Assembly (NCBI GenBank): GCA_050633545.1
Contig: JBOEGS010000005.1
Location: 186,001 to 250,000 of the forward strand
Origin: Litorivita sp050633545
Lineage (GTDB): Bacteria; Pseudomonadota; Alphaproteobacteria; Rhodobacterales; Rhodobacteraceae
Direction of reading: 5' to 3'
Length of the DNA stretch: 64,000 nt
This document shows positions 33,300 through 42,183 of the stretch, in pieces. Position numbers and translations under genes: made by a program. How positions within the stretch are numbered: the first letter of the stretch is position 1; every line of letters starts with the position of its first letter. Under the pieces are notes generated by a model that was not told the DNA's origin, ran no database searches, and was given only the letters and a program-made list of their open reading frames with translations.

Positions 33300-34151
33300 C
33301 TACGGGTCCGCGCGGGCATTGTCTTGCGGCGCGCAGGCGGCCACGATGCGGTCGCGTCCTTCCAGATCGGGAAAAATTTCGACGCCGCGCCAGCCGTGAT
33401 CGCGAAAAATCCGCGCCACATCGGGGCCTTGGCGCCATCCCATCTCGACGATGATCCGCCCATCGGGGTGCAAGAACCCTGCGGCTTGCGCCGCAAGAAT
33501 GCGGTAAGGGGCCAAACCATCCCCGCCGGGCGTGAGGGCCAGATACGGATCGTGATCGCGCACTTCGGGGGAAAGATCGGCCATCTCTTCTTCGGTGATA
33601 TAGGGCGGATTGGCGGTGATCAGATCAAAGCGCCCCTCCACCGCATCAAACCAATCGGACAGGCGCAGATCGGCCCGCGCGCCCACGCCGGTGCGCGCCG
33701 CATTCTCGCGCGCCACCTCCAGCGCGGCGGGCGAGATATCGACCCCCATGCCGCTGGCCTGCGCGCGCTCGGCCAAAAGGCTCAAAAGAATACAGCCCGT
33801 GCCGGTGCCAAGGTCGAGGATACGGGTGAAATCGCGCTCAAGCGCCTTGGCCACAAGGGTTTCGGTATCGGCGCGCGGGTCAAGCACATCAGGGGTGACC
33901 ACAAATTCATGGTTCCAAAAGGCGCGTTTGCCGGTGATTTTCGACACCGGCTCGCCGCCCGCGCGCCGCGCCAGATATTGCCCGTAGCGCGCCATCACAT
34001 CGGCGGTCAAATCCACCGCGCCCAATAGCATGAGCCGCGCCGCATCCACCTTTGCGGCATGGGCCAAAAGCCGTTTGGCATCACGCGGCGCAACGCCCTG
34101 CCCCTCGCCCGCCGCCATGGCCGCGCGCAGCGCCTCCTGCCCCCCGCTCAT
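33300..34151 (-). CDS. prmC: Release factor glutamine methyltransferase PrmC (HemK)
   Basis: PrmC methylates the glutamine of the GGQ loop in release factors RF1 and RF2. The 283-residue protein has LARRAGGEPVSKITGKRAFW, the SAM-binding LDLGTGTGCILLSLLAE and the catalytic ITANPPYITEEEM. The ATG overlaps the end of prfA by four bases, so enzyme and substrate are made from one mRNA. The C-terminus is slightly extended (CAPQDNARADP). Confidence 0.95.
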   Translation of the reverse strand: MSGGQEALRAAMAAGEGQGVAPRDAKRLLAHAAKVDAARLMLLGAVDLTADVMARYGQYLARRAGGEPVSKITGKRAFWNHEFVVTPDVLDPRADTETLVAKALERDFTRILDLGTGTGCILLSLLAERAQASGMGVDISPAALEVARENAARTGVGARADLRLSDWFDAVEGRFDLITANPPYITEEEMADLSPEVRDHDPYLALTPGGDGLAPYRILAAQAAGFLHPDGRIIVEMGWRQGPDVARIFRDHGWRGVEIFPDLEGRDRIVAACAPQDNARADP

Positions 34152-35197
34152 CCGTTCATCGCGGCCAGTTGCTCGGCTTGGCTATGGGCGGTCAGCGCGT
34201 CGATGATCTCGTCCAGATCGCCGCCCATCACGGCGTCGAGCTTGTAGAGCGTGAGGTTGATGCGGTGGTCGGTCATGCGCCCTTGGGGGAAATTATAGGT
34301 GCGGATGCGTTCGGAGCGATCCCCGCTGCCCACTTGGCTTTTGCGATCGGCAGAGCGTTCGCCGTCGATGCGTTGACGCTCCAGATCATAGAGCCGCGTT
34401 TTGAGCACCTGCATGGCGATCTCGCGGTTGCGGTGCTGGGATTTCTCCGAGGATGTCACGACAAGGCCGGTGGGAATATGGGTGATGCGCACCGCCGAAT
34501 CGGTGGTGTTGACGTGTTGGCCGCCCGCCCCCGATGCGCGCATCGTGTCGATGCGAATGTCGTTGGCGTTGATCTCGATATCGACATCCTCGGCCTCGGG
34601 CAAAACCGCCACCGTCGCCGCCGAGGTGTGGATGCGCCCGCCGCTTTCGGTTTCGGGCACGCGCTGCACACGGTGCACGCCGCTTTCGAATTTCAGGCGG
34701 GCAAAGACATTCTCGCCCTTGATATGGCCGATCACCTCCTTGATGCCGCCCAGATCGCTTTCCTGTTCTTCGATGATCTCGAATTTCCACCCGCGCGCCT
34801 CGGCATAGCGTTGATACATGCGCAGCAAATCCCCCGCAAACAGCGCCGCCTCATCGCCGCCCGTTCCAGGGCGGATTTCGATGATCGCGGGGCGCGCATC
34901 GGCCTCGTCCTTGGGCAAAAGCGCCAGTTGCAGCGCGGCCTCGGCCTCGGGCAAGGCGCGGCGCAGGGCGGGCAATTCCTCTTCGGCCAGTTCCTTCATA
35001 TCGGGATCGTCGAGCATCTCCTCGGCCCCCTCGATGTCGGACAGAAGCTGCCGGTAGGCATTGATTTGCTCGATCAGGGGGCGCAGGTCGGAATATTCCT
35101 TGGCCAGCTTGGCGATATCGCCGCCGCCCTCGGCCATCTTCGCCTCAAGGAACTGAAACCGCTGGGTGATCTGCTCTAATGTATCATTCGGAACCAT
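34148..35197 (-). CDS. prfA: Peptide chain release factor 1
   Basis: RF1 recognises UAA and UAG stop codons and triggers peptide release. The 349-residue protein has the GGQ loop in RASGAGGQHVNTTDSAVRIT, the substrate of PrmC encoded next to it, and the stop-codon recognition region in domain 2 with the RF1-type PET (RVPETESGGRIHTSAATVAV). The N-terminal domain is a coiled region of about 100 residues. Length is slightly below E. coli RF1 (360). It is divergent from the small exported protein at 35259. Confidence 0.97.
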   Translation of the reverse strand: MVPNDTLEQITQRFQFLEAKMAEGGGDIAKLAKEYSDLRPLIEQINAYRQLLSDIEGAEEMLDDPDMKELAEEELPALRRALPEAEAALQLALLPKDEADARPAIIEIRPGTGGDEAALFAGDLLRMYQRYAEARGWKFEIIEEQESDLGGIKEVIGHIKGENVFARLKFESGVHRVQRVPETESGGRIHTSAATVAVLPEAEDVDIEINANDIRIDTMRASGAGGQHVNTTDSAVRITHIPTGLVVTSSEKSQHRNREIAMQVLKTRLYDLERQRIDGERSADRKSQVGSGDRSERIRTYNFPQGRMTDHRINLTLYKLDAVMGGDLDEIIDALTAHSQAEQLAAMNG

Positions 35198-35258
35198 GAG
35201 GGTCTGTCTCTTATCGCGGCGTTTTGGTCAAGGGCGGTTTATGTGCTACTCTTAGGGG

Positions 35259-35660
35259 ATGTGGAAAGCCCTGCCTAGCCTGACGGCGGCTTTGTTCGCC
35301 CTGACCGTTACCCCCGCGCCCGCCCTTGGGCAAAGCGCCAAGGGGGTGGATTGCTACTGCACCGACAGCTCCGGCGCGCGGGTGGAATTGGGCGAGATGA
35401 TCTGCCTCACCGTCGGCGGGCGCAGCTTTGTGGCGCAATGCCAGATGTCGCTCAATGTGCCGATGTGGCGCGAGGTGGGGCAAATCTGCCCCGCCGCGCG
35501 GGGGCGGCCCGCGCCGCTATTGCCGCGCCAGAACCGCGAGCCACCCGTCCACGCGCGCCTTATTGACCCCCATATCGGATTTTCCGAACCGCAGCCGCGC
35601 ATAGACATGCAAATCATCGCCGTCCTGCCGGACCGTGGTGTAATCGGGAAATCCCCATAG
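35259..35660 (+). CDS. Small exported cysteine-containing protein with a 3' overlap
   Basis: The N-terminal 75 residues form a clean small secreted protein: signal peptide MWKALPSLTAALFALTVTPA ending ALG or ALGQS, then VDCYCTDSSGARVELGEMIC and FVAQCQMSLNVPMWREVGQI with five cysteines, likely making disulfides. I recall short alphaproteobacterial proteins ending soon after MWRE. Here the frame stays open to residue 133 and crosses 144 bp of the convergent DUF1499 gene. The last 55 residues (PLLPRQNREPPVHARLIDPH) therefore look like antisense translation, suggesting a lost stop codon. Function is unknown. Confidence 0.6.
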   Translation: MWKALPSLTAALFALTVTPAPALGQSAKGVDCYCTDSSGARVELGEMICLTVGGRSFVAQCQMSLNVPMWREVGQICPAARGRPAPLLPRQNREPPVHARLIDPHIGFSEPQPRIDMQIIAVLPDRGVIGKSP

Positions 35661-35933
35661 TTTCGAGCGGGTGATATAGGTCACCATGCCCTCTTCGACC
35701 GATCCGGCCAGAACACGGGTGCGCGGGCCGGACATGATGATCCGGTCCAGAAGCGACAATCCTTGCGGCCCCGCCGCGCCGCTGCGGATCACGCCGCCTG
35801 CGAAATCCTTGCTCGCGGGGGCATCGGGCATCACATGCCAGACCTGCGGATCAGAGGGCGCAAGCCGGATATAGGCCGCAAGCGCAATGAGACATCCAAT
35901 TGCAATAACAATGGTATAGAGCATATTCTTCAC
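35517..35933 (-). CDS. DUF1499 family protein
   Basis: The 138-residue protein has an N-terminal membrane anchor (MLYTIVIAIGCLIALAAYIR) and the DUF1499 domain: VWHVMPDAPASKDFAGG, LSLLDRIIMSGPRTRVLAGS, VTYITRSKLWGFPDYTTVRQ. Such proteins are exported and have unknown function. The start is a GTG at 35931-35933 that overlaps the speB stop (GTGA); an ATG at codon 4 is an alternative. Its 3' 144 bp overlap the convergent gene at 35259-35660. Confidence 0.85.
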   Translation of the reverse strand: MKNMLYTIVIAIGCLIALAAYIRLAPSDPQVWHVMPDAPASKDFAGGVIRSGAAGPQGLSLLDRIIMSGPRTRVLAGSVEEGMVTYITRSKLWGFPDYTTVRQDGDDLHVYARLRFGKSDMGVNKARVDGWLAVLARQ

Positions 35934-36892
35934 TTTCTTTTATTATAGGCCCAAAGGCAGATCAGCTCCATCGCCACATGGGCACCCGCCACGGCGGTGG
36001 CGCCTGAGGGATCATAGGGCGGCGAGACCTCGACCACATCGCCGCCGACCATATTGATCCCCGCCACATCGCGCAAAAGGATCGCCGCCTGCCCCGAGGA
36101 CAGCCCGCCCCAAACCGGCGTGCCGGTGCCGGGGGCAAATCCGGGATCGAGGCAATCGATGTCAAAGGTCACATAGGTCGGCCGGTCCCCGAGGATCGAT
36201 TTCACCTTGGCCGCCGCCGCCGCCGCGCCGCCTTCATGGACCTCGCGCGCGTCGATGATATTGACCCCCATCGTGTCGTCGTTATGGGTGCGAATGCCGA
36301 CCTGCACCGAGGTTTTCGGATCGATCAGCCCCAATTTGACCGCCTTATAGAACATCGTGCCGTGGTCGATGCGGCTCATGTCATCATCGACCCAAGTGTC
36401 GGAATGCGCATCGAAATGCAGCAAGGAGAGCGGCCCGTATTTTTCGGCGTAGGCCCTCAGGATCGGGAAGGAAATATAGTGATCGCCGCCCAAGGTGATG
36501 CTCGCCGCGCCCGCGTCCAGAATGCCTTTGATATGGGTGCTCAGCGCATCGGGAAAGGCGGCCGTTTTGGCGTAATCAAAGGCCAGATCGCCGTAATCGA
36601 CCACGGTAAATTCGCTCAGCGGATCAAAGCCCCAGCCATAGGGCGGATCATAGGGCTGCAAGCTGGAGGCCTCGCGGATCGCGCGCGGGCCAAGCCGCGT
36701 GCCGGGGCGGTTGGTGACGGCCTGATCGAAGGGCACGCCGGTGACGGCAATATCGACGCCTGCGAGGTCTTTGGTATAGCGGCGGCGCAAAAAGCTCAGC
36801 GCGCCGCCAAAGGCGTTCTCATAGCTCAGCCCGCGCGCATCCTTGCGGGTAAAGGCCTGATCCACTTGTGTTTTTGCGTCTTCCAATGCCAT
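35930..36892 (-). CDS. speB: Agmatinase / ureohydrolase
   Basis: The 320-residue enzyme belongs to the arginase/agmatinase family, which releases urea from a guanidino substrate using two manganese ions. Metal ligands are seen in TLGGDHYISF, LHFDAHSDTW and VTFDIDCLDPGFAPGTGTP. The start VALE-like MALEDAKTQVDQAF and GVPFDQAVTNRPGTRLGPR agree with agmatinases of Rhodobacterales, but related guanidinobutyrase or guanidinopropionase activity cannot be excluded. AAGGCGGTGG lies before the ATG at 36892; frames upstream carry no similarity. The DUF1499 gene follows with a four-base overlap. Confidence 0.88.
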   Translation of the reverse strand: MALEDAKTQVDQAFTRKDARGLSYENAFGGALSFLRRRYTKDLAGVDIAVTGVPFDQAVTNRPGTRLGPRAIREASSLQPYDPPYGWGFDPLSEFTVVDYGDLAFDYAKTAAFPDALSTHIKGILDAGAASITLGGDHYISFPILRAYAEKYGPLSLLHFDAHSDTWVDDDMSRIDHGTMFYKAVKLGLIDPKTSVQVGIRTHNDDTMGVNIIDAREVHEGGAAAAAAKVKSILGDRPTYVTFDIDCLDPGFAPGTGTPVWGGLSSGQAAILLRDVAGINMVGGDVVEVSPPYDPSGATAVAGAHVAMELICLWAYNKRK

Positions 36893-37001
36893 ATCGCCAC
36901 CGCCTTTTCTGACCCTTTGCCGCCCGCGCGCCCTGCCCGCTCTGGACATCTGGGGCGCTGCGGCTAGGCTGCTATCCAACCGCAATAACAGAGCCTTCGC
37001 A

Positions 37002-37862
37002 ATGCCTCAAACGCCCGCGCCCGATCCGACGTCCCGTCCCAAACATGATCCGCTGATCTTTGATCCCAAAGGCGGGATGCCGCGTTTGCGTGCGATCATG
37101 CGCGCGCTGCGCGACCCCGATACGGGCTGCCCTTGGGATATCGAGCAAGATTTCGCCTCCATCGCGCGCTACACCATTGAGGAGGCCTATGAGGTCGCCG
37201 ATGCGATCGAACGCGATGATATGGACGAGCTGAAAAAGGAACTCGGCGATCTCTTGCTGCAATCGGTGTTTCACGCGCAGATCGCCGAGGACAAGGGATT
37301 GTTCAATTTCGAGGATGTCGCCGACGGGATCAGCGACAAGATGCTGGCCCGTCATCCGCATGTTTTCGGCAATGAAAGCCGCGACAAATCGGCCCAGCAA
37401 CAGACCCGCGATTGGGAGGCGATCAAGGCCGCCGAGCGCGCAGATGGCGGCGCGCGCGGCACATTGGACGATGTGGCGCTTGGATTGCCCGCCTTGATGC
37501 GTGCCGAAAAATTGCAAAAACGCGCCGCGCGGGTCGGGTTTGATTGGCCCGATATCGCGAATGTGACCGATAAAATCGTCGAAGAGGCCCAAGAATTGGC
37601 GCAGGCGCGCGCCACATTGACCCAAGCCGAGGTCGAGGAAGAATACGGCGACCTGCTCTTTGTGATGGCCAATCTGGGGCGGCATCTGGGCCTTGATCCC
37701 GAGGTATCATTGCGCGCCGCCAATGACAAATTCACGCGCCGTTTCAAAGGCGTAGAGGCCAAACTTGCCGCGCTTGGCAAGACCCCCGCGCAATCAGATC
37801 TGGCGCAGATGGACCGGCTTTGGGACGAGGTGAAGCGCGAGGAGAAATTTAAACCTGAATAA
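37002..37862 (+). CDS. mazG: Nucleoside triphosphate pyrophosphohydrolase MazG
   Basis: MazG hydrolyses (d)NTPs to monophosphates and pyrophosphate, cleaning the pool or lowering alarmone level. The 286-residue protein has two MazG domains, each with the EExxE-x12-ExxD metal pattern: YTIEEAYEVADAIE and LKKELGDLLLQSVFHAQIA in the first, KIVEEAQELAQA and VEEEYGDLLFVMANLGRH in the second. GCPWDIEQDFASI is the conserved entry motif. It is divergent from speB with 109 bp between them. Confidence 0.95.
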   Translation: MPQTPAPDPTSRPKHDPLIFDPKGGMPRLRAIMRALRDPDTGCPWDIEQDFASIARYTIEEAYEVADAIERDDMDELKKELGDLLLQSVFHAQIAEDKGLFNFEDVADGISDKMLARHPHVFGNESRDKSAQQQTRDWEAIKAAERADGGARGTLDDVALGLPALMRAEKLQKRAARVGFDWPDIANVTDKIVEEAQELAQARATLTQAEVEEEYGDLLFVMANLGRHLGLDPEVSLRAANDKFTRRFKGVEAKLAALGKTPAQSDLAQMDRLWDEVKREEKFKPE

Positions 37863-37874
37863 AATAATCAGCTA

Positions 37875-37903
37875 TTGACCCGACTAATTTAGTCGGATTA
37901 AAA
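37875..37903 (+). promoter_or_regulatory. Promoter of the iron-binding protein gene
   Basis: TTGACC (37875-37880) and TTAAAA (37898-37903) are 17 bases apart, a good sigma-70 promoter. The spacer is almost entirely filled by the palindrome at 37880-37896, so a bound repressor would block polymerase. Confidence 0.6.
37880..37896. promoter_or_regulatory. Iron-Rhodo-box-like operator
   Basis: CCGACTA-ATT-TAGTCGG is a perfect 7-bp inverted repeat around three bases. It resembles the Iron-Rhodo-box described for Rhodobacterales, where IscR acts as iron-responsive repressor (core of the type GACTA...TAGTC). It lies between the -35 and -10 elements of an iron-uptake gene, as expected for an iron-controlled operator. 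Confidence 0.6.
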
Positions 37904-37940
37904 GCGGCGCAATCGAAACGATCAAAAAATGAGGATTCTC

Positions 37941-38951
37941 ATGTTCGCTCGCCTTGCGCTTATGACTGCCGCTGCTCTTCCCGCTTTTGCCACCACGGCG
38001 ATGGCCGATGAGGTCAATCTTTATTCCTACCGCCAGCCCGAATTGCTCAAACCGCTGACCGATGCCTTCACCGCAGAGACCGGTATCAAGGTCAATGTCG
38101 CCTATCTGGCCAAAGGTATGGTCGAGCGTCTGAGCGCCGAGGGCAAACGCTCCCCCGCCGATCTGGTGCTGACGGTGGATATCGCGCGGCTCTCTGCCGT
38201 GGTGGATGCCGGATTGACCCAGCCCGTCGAAAGCGCGACGCTTTCGGCCAATGTGCCGGCGCAGTATCACGATGCAGACAAACATTGGTGGGGCCTGACC
38301 ACGCGCGCGCGCATCGTCTATGCCTCGCGTGACCGTGTCGCCGAAGGCGAGGTGACCACCTATGAGGACCTTGCCGATCCGAAATGGAAGGGCCGCATTT
38401 GCACCCGTTCGGGCACCCATGCCTATAACGTCGCGCTGACCTCGGCCTATTTGCTGCACCACGGCGAGGCGGAGACCAAAACATGGCTCGAAGGCGTCAA
38501 AGCCAACCTCGCGCGCAAGCCCCAAGGCAATGACCGCGCACAGGTCAAGGCGATCTGGGCGGGCGAATGCGACATCTCCATCGGTAATACCTATTACATG
38601 GGCAAAATGGTTTCGGACCCCGAGCAAAAAGCATGGGCCGACAGCGTACGCATCGTTTTCCCGACCTTTGAAAACGGCGGCGCGCATGTGAATATTTCCG
38701 GCGTGGCGATGACGAAATATGCGCCTCACCCTGAGAACGCTTTGAAAATGATGGAGTTTTTGACCTCGCCCGAGGCACAGAAAATCTATGCCGAGGCGAA
38801 TTTCGAATATCCCGTCGCGCCCAATACCTCCGCCGATCCTTTGGTCGAAAGCTGGGGCAGCTTCACGCCCGACGAGGCCGATCTGATGGAATTGGCCCGT
38901 TTGCGCCCCGCCGCATTGAAGCTGATCGAAGAGGTTGATTTCGACGGCTGA
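37941..38951 (+). CDS. Fe(3+) ABC transporter substrate-binding protein (FbpA type)
   Basis: The 336-residue periplasmic protein has a signal peptide ending ATTAMA, then DEVNLYSYRQPELLKPL, the type 1 ferric-binding fold. The tyrosine pair that binds ferric iron is visible in IGNTYYMGKM (about residues 211-220), with RICTRSGTHAYNVAL earlier. GAGGA lies before the ATG at 37941; an ATG four codons upstream is a possible alternative start. The permease and ATPase genes that normally follow are absent, so it must use a transporter encoded elsewhere. An Iron-Rhodo-box-like operator precedes it and a hairpin terminator follows. Confidence 0.92.
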   Translation: MFARLALMTAAALPAFATTAMADEVNLYSYRQPELLKPLTDAFTAETGIKVNVAYLAKGMVERLSAEGKRSPADLVLTVDIARLSAVVDAGLTQPVESATLSANVPAQYHDADKHWWGLTTRARIVYASRDRVAEGEVTTYEDLADPKWKGRICTRSGTHAYNVALTSAYLLHHGEAETKTWLEGVKANLARKPQGNDRAQVKAIWAGECDISIGNTYYMGKMVSDPEQKAWADSVRIVFPTFENGGAHVNISGVAMTKYAPHPENALKMMEFLTSPEAQKIYAEANFEYPVAPNTSADPLVESWGSFTPDEADLMELARLRPAALKLIEEVDFDG

Positions 38952-39271
38952 GGCCGTTAGACGACACGAATGCACCGTCGGGGATTATCTACAGGCCCCT
39001 CGGCGCGCATTGAGGCGGTCCGCACCACTCGCGGGCCGCCTTATGCTTTCTGGGCCGGTATTTTGCCCCCGCAGTGATCCGCCAATGTGATTTGAGGCCC
39101 GCCCCATAGCCTCGCCCAGCCCCGCCTTTACGCGCGCCTGCCGGATCGGCAATATTCCCCGCCGCCATATCGCTTGCGCTGGACATCGCGGCGCGGCGCG
39201 GCCACTGTGCGGCCACTGGGTTGCCGCGCCCCCGAGGGCTGCAAACAGGACCGCACCAAAGGACCACCGCC
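38952..39271. other. 320-bp intergenic region after the iron-binding protein gene
   Basis: It contains the terminator at 39013-39041 and, near the right end, the ribosome binding site AAAGGA for the nucleoside hydrolase. A 9-bp direct repeat GCGGCCACT occurs twice near 39200-39220. I see no gene: short frames on both strands lack family motifs. Confidence 0.5.
39013..39041 (+). terminator. Probable terminator of the iron-binding protein gene
   Basis: AGGCGGTCCGC (39013-39023) pairs with GCGGGCCGCCT (39031-39041) with one G-T pair and a seven-base loop. The run after it (TATGCTTTC) is only moderately T-rich. Confidence 0.55.
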
Positions 39272-40219
39272 ATGACAAACGCCCCGCGCAAAATCATCAT
39301 CGACACCGATCCAGGGCAAGACGATGCGATGGCGATCCTTCTGGCGCTGGCCAGCCCCGAGGAGATCGAGGTTTTAGGCATCACGGCGGTGGCGGGCAAT
39401 GTGCCCTTGGCGCTGACCCATGTGAACGCGCGCAAAATCTGCGAATTGGCGGGCAAGCCGCAGGTCAGGGTCTTTGCCGGATGCGACCGCCCGCTGGATC
39501 GCAGCTTGGTCACGGCCGAACATGTGCACGGGCAATCGGGGCTGGACGGGCCGGTTTTGCCCGATCCGACCATGCCGCTCGAGGCGCAGCATGCGGTGGA
39601 TTTCATCATCGAGACCCTGCGCGATGCGCCCTCCGGCTCGGTGACGCTTTGCGCTTTGGGGCCGCTGACCAATCTGGCCATGGCGCTGCGCAAGGCCCCC
39701 GATATCGGCGCGCGCATCCGCGAGATCGTGCTGATGGGCGGGGCCTATTTCGAGGTGGGCAACATCACCCCCGCCGCTGAATTCAACATTTACGTCGACC
39801 CGCATGCTGCTGATATTGTTTTCAAATCCGGCATTCCATTGGTGGTGATGTCCTTGGATGTGACCCATAAGGCCTTGGTGACGAAACCGCGCAATGACGC
39901 CTTTCGCGCGATTGGCAATGCGGTCGGGATCGCCGCCGCGCAGATGACCGAGTTTTTCGAACGTTTCGACCGCGAGAAATACGGATCGGAAGGCGCGCCC
40001 TTGCATGATCCTTGCGTGACCGCCTACCTCATCGCGCCGCAGATTTTCACCGGCCGCCATATCAATGTCGAGATCGAAACCACGTCCGAATTGACCCTTG
40101 GCATGACGGTGGCCGATTGGTGGGGGGTGACCGACCGCGCGCCCAATGCCCTGTTCATGGGCACCATCGACGCCGATGCCTATTTCGCCCTGCTCACCGA
40201 AAGGCTCGCCCGCCTATGA
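39272..40219 (+). CDS. Nucleoside hydrolase (IunH family)
   Basis: The 315-residue enzyme splits ribonucleosides into base and ribose. The calcium-binding signature IIIDTDPGQDDAMAILLALA is at residues 8-27, with LGITAVAGNVPL, VLMGGAYFEVGNITPAAEFN and a late LHDPCVTAYL that supplies further Ca2+ and substrate contacts. Base preference cannot be deduced. AAAGGA lies before the ATG at 39272. Its stop overlaps a GNAT acetyltransferase gene by four bases. Confidence 0.93.
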   Translation: MTNAPRKIIIDTDPGQDDAMAILLALASPEEIEVLGITAVAGNVPLALTHVNARKICELAGKPQVRVFAGCDRPLDRSLVTAEHVHGQSGLDGPVLPDPTMPLEAQHAVDFIIETLRDAPSGSVTLCALGPLTNLAMALRKAPDIGARIREIVLMGGAYFEVGNITPAAEFNIYVDPHAADIVFKSGIPLVVMSLDVTHKALVTKPRNDAFRAIGNAVGIAAAQMTEFFERFDREKYGSEGAPLHDPCVTAYLIAPQIFTGRHINVEIETTSELTLGMTVADWWGVTDRAPNALFMGTIDADAYFALLTERLARL

Positions 40220-40662
40220 CCGCTTTGCACCTTGCGACCTCTGCGGATGCCGATCGAATTTTGCCGATGATGGCCGCCTTTCACCGCGAAACGGGCATCA
40301 CCCGCAGCGACGAGCAGCGCGCCGAGGCCCTCGCGCCGCTGCTGGGCGGCTCGCCCCTCGGCGTGGTCTATCTGATCGGGCCGCAGCGCTCGCCGATCGG
40401 CTATGTGGTGATCTGTTTCGGCTGGTCGATCGAATTGGGCGGCATGGACGGGTTTATCGACGAAATCTATATCCGCTCGGGCGTGCGCAGCCGCGGGCTT
40501 GGCTCCGAGGTGCTGCTCTCCTTGCCCAAGGCGCTGGCCGGTGCGGGGCTCAAGGCGCTGCATCTGGAGGTGCGGCGCGACAATGCCCGCGCCAGATCGC
40601 TCTACAAAAAGCTGCATTTCACCCCGCGCGACGAGTATTCGTTGATGACGCGCTACCTCTAG
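40216..40662 (+). CDS. GNAT family N-acetyltransferase
   Basis: The 148-residue protein has the GNAT fold: a beta4 strand FIDEIYIRSGVRSRGLGSEV with the acetyl-CoA pyrophosphate loop R-S-R-G-L-G, followed by LHLEVRRDNARARSLYKKLHF, the typical end of the domain. The substrate is unknown. The ATG overlaps the nucleoside hydrolase stop (ATGA), so both are translated from one mRNA. selO follows 25 bp later and may belong to the same transcript. Confidence 0.9.
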   Translation: MTALHLATSADADRILPMMAAFHRETGITRSDEQRAEALAPLLGGSPLGVVYLIGPQRSPIGYVVICFGWSIELGGMDGFIDEIYIRSGVRSRGLGSEVLLSLPKALAGAGLKALHLEVRRDNARARSLYKKLHFTPRDEYSLMTRYL

Positions 40663-40687
40663 GCGCTGCCCTGCCATTTGGACCGAT

Positions 40688-42154
40688 ATGAAACTTTCCT
40701 TCGACAACAGCTATGCCGCCCTGCCCGAGGCGTTCTTCGCGCGCCAACACCCCGCGCCCGCGCCCGCGCCGCGGCTTTTGGCCTTTAACACGGCGCTGGC
40801 GCAAGAGTTGGGGATCGAGGTCGAAGCGGGCGATGATCTGGCCGCGATCTTTAGCGGCAATGCGCTGCCAGAGGGGGCCGATCCGATTGCGCAGGCCTAT
40901 GCAGGCCACCAATTCGGCGGGTTTTCCGCACAACTGGGCGACGGGCGCGCGGTGCTTTTGGGCGAGGTGACGGACACAAATGGCGCGCGGCGCGACATCG
41001 CGCTCAAAGGCTCGGGGCGCACGCCGTTTTCGCGCGGCGGCGACGGGTTGGCGTGGATCGGTCCGGTGCTGCGCGAATATCTGCTTTCGGAGGCGATGCA
41101 TGCGCTTGGGGTGCCCACGACCCGCGCGCTGGCGGCGGTGGCCACGGGCGGCGAGGTGGTGCGCCCTACGGGGTCGATGACCGGCGTTCTGCCCGGCGCG
41201 GTTTTGACCCGCGTCGCCTCCAGCCATCTGCGCGTCGGCACCTTTCAATATTTCGCCGCGCGCCGGATGCTGCCCGAGCTTGAAACCCTCTTTGACTATG
41301 CCCGCGCCCGCCATGCGCCCGATGCCGCGGACCCGCATGAATTCTTGCAATCCGTGATCGACCGGCAGGCCGAACTGGTCGCGCACTGGCTCTCTCTGGG
41401 CTTCATCCACGGGGTGATGAACACCGATAACACCTCGATCAGCGGCGAGACCATCGACTATGGCCCCTGCGCTTTTATGGATGTTTATCATCCGGTTACG
41501 GTCTTCAGCTCGATCGACGCCCACGGGCGATACGCCTATGACAACCAAGCGGCGGTGATCCCGTGGAATATGGCGCAACTGGCCTCATCCTTGATCCCGC
41601 TGATGCCCGACCAAGAGCAGGCGGTGCAGATGTTCACCGCCACGGTCAACGCCATGCCCGACCGGATCGAGGCGGCGTGGCTGCGCCGGTTCGCGGGCAA
41701 ACTGGGCCTTGGCGCGCCGCGCGAGGGCGATCATGCGCTGACCGGCGATCTGCTCGAACTGATGCAGGCGGGGCAATCGGATTTCACCAATACATTCCGC
41801 GCCCTCTCGGCGGGCGGCGCGCAGGATCAATTTGCGGATCGCGATGGATTTGCCGCATGGCAAGCACGCTGGCACGCGCGTTTGGCGGCGCAGGGTGCAT
41901 TGGAGGGCACGATCGGGCAAGGCCGCCCGGATGCGCAGACCCGCGCCGCGATGGAGGCGGTCAACCCCGCGCTGATCGCGCGCAATCACCGTGTCGAGGC
42001 GATGATCGAAGCGGCGGTGGCGGGCGATATGGCGCCCTTCGAGCGGCTGATGCGCGCCTATGCGCGGCCCTTCGAGGCGCAGGCGGAATTTGCCGATCTG
42101 ACGCGCCCGCCCGCCGCCTCCGAAGTGGTCGGCGCGACCTATTGCGGCACATGA
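40688..42154 (+). CDS. selO: Protein adenylyltransferase SelO (YdiU)
   Basis: SelO is a pseudokinase-fold enzyme that transfers AMP to Ser, Thr or Tyr of proteins involved in redox control. The 488-residue protein has FDNSYAALPEAFFA at the start, YAGHQFGGFSAQLGDGRAVL, the reversed-ATP pocket residues in LKGSGRTPFSRGGDG, and the catalytic stretch FIHGVMNTDNTSISGETIDY. It ends ATYCGT with the conserved C-terminal cysteine, the position that is selenocysteine in some eukaryotic members. All parts look intact. Confidence 0.95.
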   Translation: MKLSFDNSYAALPEAFFARQHPAPAPAPRLLAFNTALAQELGIEVEAGDDLAAIFSGNALPEGADPIAQAYAGHQFGGFSAQLGDGRAVLLGEVTDTNGARRDIALKGSGRTPFSRGGDGLAWIGPVLREYLLSEAMHALGVPTTRALAAVATGGEVVRPTGSMTGVLPGAVLTRVASSHLRVGTFQYFAARRMLPELETLFDYARARHAPDAADPHEFLQSVIDRQAELVAHWLSLGFIHGVMNTDNTSISGETIDYGPCAFMDVYHPVTVFSSIDAHGRYAYDNQAAVIPWNMAQLASSLIPLMPDQEQAVQMFTATVNAMPDRIEAAWLRRFAGKLGLGAPREGDHALTGDLLELMQAGQSDFTNTFRALSAGGAQDQFADRDGFAAWQARWHARLAAQGALEGTIGQGRPDAQTRAAMEAVNPALIARNHRVEAMIEAAVAGDMAPFERLMRAYARPFEAQAEFADLTRPPAASEVVGATYCGT

Positions 42155-42183
42155 GAGCCGCGCCGCAAGGTGTTGATTTTAAA

